Assembly (NCBI RefSeq): GCF_000026365.1
Contig: NC_012994.1
Coordinates: forward strand, 372,001 to 436,000
Length of the DNA stretch: 64,000 nucleotides
From: Zygosaccharomyces rouxii
Taxonomy: Eukaryota > Ascomycota > Saccharomycetes > Saccharomycetales > Saccharomycetaceae
Direction of reading: 5' to 3'
This document shows, one piece after another, positions 59,805-64,000 of the stretch; positions within the stretch are counted from its first letter, which is position 1, and the number at the start of each line of letters is the position of its first letter. Made by a program: the position numbers and the translations under genes. The notes beneath the pieces are model-generated. The model worked only from the letters and a program-made list of their open reading frames with translations, was not told the DNA's origin and did no database searches.

Positions 59805-62438
59805 TTAACGTCTTCGAGTATTACGCCTGACAGATCTTGTTTGCTTGGGTGGTCTACCTGGACGACCTCTTTTACGAGTACCACGACTTTCTTCTTCATC
59901 TGCATCTTGATAATCATCCTCATAATCCAATGCTGCATCATCATCATCATCATATTCAACATTTTTCTCCTCATCCACATACTCTTCACCCATATCTACA
60001 TCAGCTTCCTCTGCGTCGCTATCGAACCCGTAACTTACATTACGTCGTTGTGATCTTCTTAGTAGTCTTTGGCTTGGTTTCGTATCTCCATATTGTTCTC
60101 TTAAATCTTCAAATACTTTCAAGATATCATACATCTCAGAAAGATAGTCTTTTAAAAATCTCAATTTGTTTCTTGCAGGATTAAATCTGGATTCCTTTGG
60201 CAGTGGATTCTTATTTAAAATAGAGTTAGTACCAGATTTACCCTTTTCATCCCTTGATTCATCTTTTGATTCATCCTTTGCCTCATCTTTTGATTCATCC
60301 TTTGCTTCATCCTTTGGGTCATCCTGTGCTTCATCTTTTGACCCATCCTTTGCTTCATCTTTTGATTCATCTTTTACTTCCTCTGATGGAAGACCATTTT
60401 CGGATAGCTCCCCAGGTTGTGAATCCTTTCCCTGGTTTTCACCAACAACAATTTTACAATCCAAAAATTCTAAAAATTCTTTTAAAGTCTTTGTATCATG
60501 GCACATTTCGTACCAATAAGTTTTACCCAAAGTCGGTTGTCCTTGGGCTGTATCCCGAATCAACGAAATAGTATCATGGTACAATACCTTAAATTGTGTA
60601 CTCATGATTTGTCCATTTTTTTCAAATAATGCCAACGAATCAATTTCTCCATTAGCATATTTGTCATGCATTGATTTCAAATTTCTCACATTCATATAGG
60701 TACTAATGATACCTTCATCTGGATAAGTATGCAATCTCGGCAGATAAAAATCTCCAATGTGTGGAACTCTACCGATGAAAAATTCTTGTTGTCTCAATTT
60801 ATAGACTTCATCTTCGAATGGATTGCTCAATGGATTATCTGGTAGTTCACCTTCAAACAATTTCTCCCACTTTTCATACAAATTTATCATTGTCTGATCT
60901 TTCTCTTCCTTAGGCATATCCTTAAGTGTTTGTTTAATCTCCTCTAAAATCTTTAGTTTTATTGACAAATCCTCCTTTTTACCATTAGACAACTGCTTTT
61001 TGACGTGCTTCTTTTTACTTCTAATTTCATATCTCGATTGCACAATTGAACACAATTTCCTAAATTGAGCATAAGTGACCGCTGACCCTTCCACTAGATA
61101 CCTCGGAGCATGCTGAGTTTGTACACCAAATGCAGGATCTCTCTTTGTATGAGAGAGATGATAAATTTCATTACGAATTCTAGGTGATTGGGAACCACAC
61201 CAATCAACCATGGCACGTAAAAGGATGATACGATCCCGTGGATTCAATGCAAGAATACCATCTTTTTCTAACTCGGATGATTGTAAAGGATCCTCTTCTA
61301 GTGGGACAGGCTCATGATGATGCCACTGATAGATATTTGGCGTTAATATCTCGGACATTTTCGGATCCACAGATTCTTCAATTTCATCATTTTCAAACAG
61401 TTTGGATTTTGGTTGAAAAAATTCTTCTTTATCAATGTCATTCATACGCCATTCCTTTGGGTACCCCCAAGTTCTAGCACTATTACGAAGTTGTCTCACC
61501 AACATGGTAAATGGTTTCTTTTGTGCTTTCATTTGATCTAAATTCGTCAGCGGCTGGTGGGACTTTTGTAATTCACCAGCTTTACTTTGACTAAAAGTCA
61601 ATTTCAAAAGCGTTAAAAACAACAGATTCATCTTGTCCTGACTGGACACCACATCTTTAATTGGAAGATAGTCTTGATACAAAAGTGTGCGTTGCTTAGT
61701 TTCATCGTAAATTCCAATAACTTCACCGACTGGACCGCCAGGGTACAAATCTAATCCAACTTCAAAATTTTGGAATGACAAATTTAACACATCAGTGTCA
61801 AAAAATTGATAAAATTTATTAACAAACCCCATTACTTTCATAACATCACCAGCATATAGAACTGGTTTCATATTTGGATTTTTCAGTCTTGATATCACAC
61901 TATGATGAGTCTTGAAATCTGATGAGAGTAAAGGCATATTAGGCGACCAATTATCGTTTGTTAAGGGTGGTTCTTGATTCTCGGGAGCTGCAGAACTTGT
62001 AGTTGGACCATTGGCTGGTTTTTTACTAGTCGTATTACCACTAGCTTCATTTTTTTTCATCGCAGCTACTTTAGCCCTATACCTTTCTCTTTCCCTTTCT
62101 CTTGCCCTAGCCTTCGCCTTAGCAGTTGATTGAGCCTTTCTCTTCCTTGCAGCCTCAGCCTCAGCTTCTTGTTCCATGATATCAGCTACATCTTGCTTTG
62201 ATTTCTGCTGTGGTACTCTTTTAGATCTTCTTAGTCCCATAGAATGACTTGACATGTTGGGAGCATTTTCTACCCGTTTTATATTTTCGAAATCATCAAA
62301 CGTCAATTGCCCCAATTTCTTTTCATTTGGGGGTTGATCATCACTTGCATTGCCAGTTACATTAGCACTTCCATTCTCCTGGGTATCCGCCGATAATGGC
62401 TCTTCTGGCCTCACCGACAAATCTTGAGACTCCGACAT
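59805..62438 (-). CDS. IOC3: Ioc3/Esc8-type ISW1a chromatin-remodeller subunit
   Basis: 877 residues from the ATG at 62438; the open frame begins four codons earlier with a TTG (S. cerevisiae Ioc3 about 787). The N-terminus has LTFDDFENIKRVENAPN and GLRRSKRVPQQKSKQD, then an Arg/Ala/Lys-rich helix (about 90-140) and a large conserved core from about 165 to 680. A Glu-Ser-Lys-Asp-Glu-Ala repeat at about 685-735 follows. The acidic C-terminal tail has RRSQRRNVSYGFDSDAEEAD and ends in basic RGRPGRPPKQTRSVRR, an AT-hook-like GRP motif. Ioc3 with Isw1 spaces nucleosomes and represses promoters; Esc8 is its duplicate. Neighbouring CMK and GSY fix the position as YFR013W-like. Confidence 0.92.
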   Translation of the reverse strand: MSESQDLSVRPEEPLSADTQENGSANVTGNASDDQPPNEKKLGQLTFDDFENIKRVENAPNMSSHSMGLRRSKRVPQQKSKQDVADIMEQEAEAEAARKRKAQSTAKAKARARERERERYRAKVAAMKKNEASGNTTSKKPANGPTTSSAAPENQEPPLTNDNWSPNMPLLSSDFKTHHSVISRLKNPNMKPVLYAGDVMKVMGFVNKFYQFFDTDVLNLSFQNFEVGLDLYPGGPVGEVIGIYDETKQRTLLYQDYLPIKDVVSSQDKMNLLFLTLLKLTFSQSKAGELQKSHQPLTNLDQMKAQKKPFTMLVRQLRNSARTWGYPKEWRMNDIDKEEFFQPKSKLFENDEIEESVDPKMSEILTPNIYQWHHHEPVPLEEDPLQSSELEKDGILALNPRDRIILLRAMVDWCGSQSPRIRNEIYHLSHTKRDPAFGVQTQHAPRYLVEGSAVTYAQFRKLCSIVQSRYEIRSKKKHVKKQLSNGKKEDLSIKLKILEEIKQTLKDMPKEEKDQTMINLYEKWEKLFEGELPDNPLSNPFEDEVYKLRQQEFFIGRVPHIGDFYLPRLHTYPDEGIISTYMNVRNLKSMHDKYANGEIDSLALFEKNGQIMSTQFKVLYHDTISLIRDTAQGQPTLGKTYWYEMCHDTKTLKEFLEFLDCKIVVGENQGKDSQPGELSENGLPSEEVKDESKDEAKDGSKDEAQDDPKDEAKDESKDEAKDESKDESRDEKGKSGTNSILNKNPLPKESRFNPARNKLRFLKDYLSEMYDILKVFEDLREQYGDTKPSQRLLRRSQRRNVSYGFDSDAEEADVDMGEEYVDEEKNVEYDDDDDAALDYEDDYQDADEEESRGTRKRGRPGRPPKQTRSVRRNTRRR
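60245..60385 (-). repeat. In-frame DESKDEAK coding repeat in IOC3
   Basis: A 12-base degenerate repeat (plus strand TTTGATTCATCC-like units) coding Asp/Glu-Ser/Ala-Lys-Asp tetrapeptides. It opens shadow frames on the plus strand. Confidence 0.8.
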
Positions 62439-62757
62439 CGATTCAAGCAATTTATAATCAATCTAAGTGATCGATCTGAAGCATCTGAAGTAGCATATAG
62501 AGAATGGAATTCTCATTACAGGACCATCATTTTATAATTTGAAGCAGGGTAGGCAACTCGCGGCAACTCGTGAGAAACGACCCATAGTAAGAGATTACGA
62601 TTACAATAAATTCCGTAGTATAAAGCTATATTACAATGTAAAAATCCTGATTTCCATCACCAATGAATTATCCTTTCATTCATTTGCTTTAACCAATATT
62701 AAACTCGTACCAATATTTATATATATATATAAAAAAAAAAATCTGAAAGAATCGCAA
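62439..62757. other. Intergenic region, no gene seen
   Basis: Upstream of IOC3 and downstream of TUL1. AT-rich with a TA repeat near 62715-62735. Nothing else seen. Confidence 0.5.
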
Positions 62758-64000
62758 TCATAACGGTGGTAATGGTGACCTGCACACGGGACATTGTAAT
62801 TTGTAACTCATCCAGTTCTCCAAACATTGAGTATGGAAAATATGAGCACATGGTGTTACCATGTATGTTTGTTCATCCACTTTATGAGTCTCTGGCACTT
62901 CTTCCACACGAATTGGAACTTCTGACATGCAAATGGCACAATCAATTGTATATCCAGCAGTTGATCCGTGCTCCAAAAGATCTTGTGCTGGCATGGCCTT
63001 GTGATATGAATAACCTTCAGGAATAGATAGTTTGGGTAAGAACCAACGAGATCCCAATATATCTTGAGAATACAAAACTGCAATTTGGAATAAGAGCCAT
63101 AGGCATAGTACAACGACGAATCTCACATTTCGATGATGTCTAAAGACATTAGAAGAATACGTGAACACGTAGACCACTGGTAAAGTTCTGATGAAAGTGG
63201 TACCCAACACAAATTTCCACAAGAGGGGCATTTTATTTTGTCTTCTAACGCCCATAGCCTCGTTCATTCTTTGGTTTCTTAATCTATTTCTTCTTGGAAG
63301 AGTGCCTTTGATGGCATTTCTAAAGATTTGTGGTAACCAATAGGAGTTTAATACAATAATGGCCGAATATTCAAACATCATTCTCACTTTACGAGGCCAC
63401 CACCTAGCGCTCATTGATAAAAGCGTAAAAGAGACTAGCATGAAAAAAAATCTAGCATAAAGAGAACCACTTATGGATGATTCATCTGGAACCACAGCAG
63501 TAGCTGTGTCTGTGTCTTCATTAGTAGAATGACCGCCACGAAGTAAAGTAGAAATACCAACGTTTCTTTCATTGAGCTGAGATGCATAAACGGAGATCAA
63601 ATACCTCGTTTCAAAAACAGATGCTAGAATAAAACATGCAAATGCACTCGTAACAAGCGGTAGATACAATTCAGGTAAGATGCTTGCAGAGAAAAAATAG
63701 ATCGTTGCTAGGGATCCATCCACCAAATTAATCATGGAAAAACAGTAAACTGAAATTTTATTCACACTGGAAGGAGTATTTGTATGGTGCATTTGACACA
63801 GTAACAAGTAAATCTGAGCAATGAATAAACCAATACCAAATAAAAGGTGTGTTCTAATCGACCTTATCTTTAATCCGTACCTCTCACCCTTTGCATCGTG
63901 GAATTCAAGCTCCACACCACAATCCGGAGAGTATAAAATCCCCTTGCTAACGGTAACTGGAGGTAAATGTGATAGATTTGCAGGTCTACCCAATGGCCAA
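62758..64000 (-). CDS. TUL1: Tul1-type transmembrane RING ubiquitin ligase, C-terminal part (5' end outside window)
   Basis: The frame is open through the window edge; the first Met-like codon near 63993 is a TTG, so the start is beyond base 64000. About 413 residues are visible, a little over half of Tul1 (about 758). About six to seven hydrophobic helices run from residue 45 to 315, in line with Tul1's membrane block. The C-terminus is an RING-H2: CAICMSEVPIRVEEV, then a spacer with Pro-Cys-Ala-His-Ile-Phe-His, Cys-Leu-Glu-Asn-Trp, and CPVCRSPLPPL. Tul1 is the E3 of the Golgi/endosome/vacuole Dsc complex that ubiquitinates membrane proteins with polar helices. It resembles S. cerevisiae YKL034W, which is not in the YFR/YLR block. 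Confidence 0.9.
   Translation of the reverse strand, partial: WPLGRPANLSHLPPVTVSKGILYSPDCGVELEFHDAKGERYGLKIRSIRTHLLFGIGLFIAQIYLLLCQMHHTNTPSSVNKISVYCFSMINLVDGSLATIYFFSASILPELYLPLVTSAFACFILASVFETRYLISVYASQLNERNVGISTLLRGGHSTNEDTDTATAVVPDESSISGSLYARFFFMLVSFTLLSMSARWWPRKVRMMFEYSAIIVLNSYWLPQIFRNAIKGTLPRRNRLRNQRMNEAMGVRRQNKMPLLWKFVLGTTFIRTLPVVYVFTYSSNVFRHHRNVRFVVVLCLWLLFQIAVLYSQDILGSRWFLPKLSIPEGYSYHKAMPAQDLLEHGSTAGYTIDCAICMSEVPIRVEEVPETHKVDEQTYMVTPCAHIFHTQCLENWMSYKLQCPVCRSPLPPL

Overview
The window is nuclear DNA from a budding yeast of the family Saccharomycetaceae. It is packed with mostly intron-poor genes. The few introns have yeast-type signals (GTATGT or GTATGA donors, TACTAAC or CACTAAC branch sites). 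The two tRNA genes are yeast tRNA-Ala(UGC) and tRNA-Gly(GCC). Gene order points to a lineage that did not go through the whole-genome duplication (Zygosaccharomyces/Torulaspora/Lachancea-like): neighbours that lie on two different chromosomes in S. cerevisiae are interleaved here as single copies. I compared genes with S. cerevisiae from memory, not from a database search.

Layout. 1-11.8 kb combines the S. cerevisiae YCL and YNL blocks: the C-terminus of a BUD3-like gene, a YCL012C-like gene with an intron, HRB1/GBP2 with an intron, SGF29, MRP7, ILV6, an NADP-isocitrate dehydrogenase, tRNA-Ala, PYP1 and a YNL011C-like gene. 12-26.5 kb holds SSP120, SPO1 (intron), elongation factor 3, the kinase RCK2 and the helicase/RING protein IRC20. 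26.9-33.8 kb holds a small mitochondrial-type protein, APS1, DPH5, a YLR173W-like membrane protein, a 1.4 kb stretch without an intact gene, and an unrecognised 506-residue protein. 34-46 kb holds a decayed SYM1, then MCP2, NDL1, a YGL159W-like ornithine-cyclodeaminase-family gene, HAP1, a gamma-glutamyltransferase-family gene and AIM14. 46.7-64 kb holds tRNA-Gly, an AIP5-like gene split between two frames, a gene with an AraC-type helix-turn-helix, glycogen synthase, a calmodulin-dependent kinase, IOC3 and the C-terminal half of TUL1.

Most interesting locus: 47461-51310. Two long open frames overlap, and the upstream frame ends 9 bases after GCG-AGG-C, a heptamer of the yeast +1 programmed-frameshift type. 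A +1 shift there gives one 1282-residue protein ending in a glutaredoxin-like domain, close to the remembered length of Aip5/YFR016C. Without the shift the product is 319 residues, close to YLR257W, the S. cerevisiae gene between HAP1 and GSY2. I propose that one frameshifting gene made both products before the duplication. A sequence error or mutation is the main alternative.

Functionally this is ordinary core genome: mitochondrial translation, branched-chain amino acid synthesis (a Leu3-type and a Gcn4-type site lie before ILV6), NADPH supply, glycogen storage (stress-element cluster before the synthase), Ca2+ and stress kinases, heme/oxygen control and chromatin. No virus, transposon, LTR or CRISPR-like array was found.
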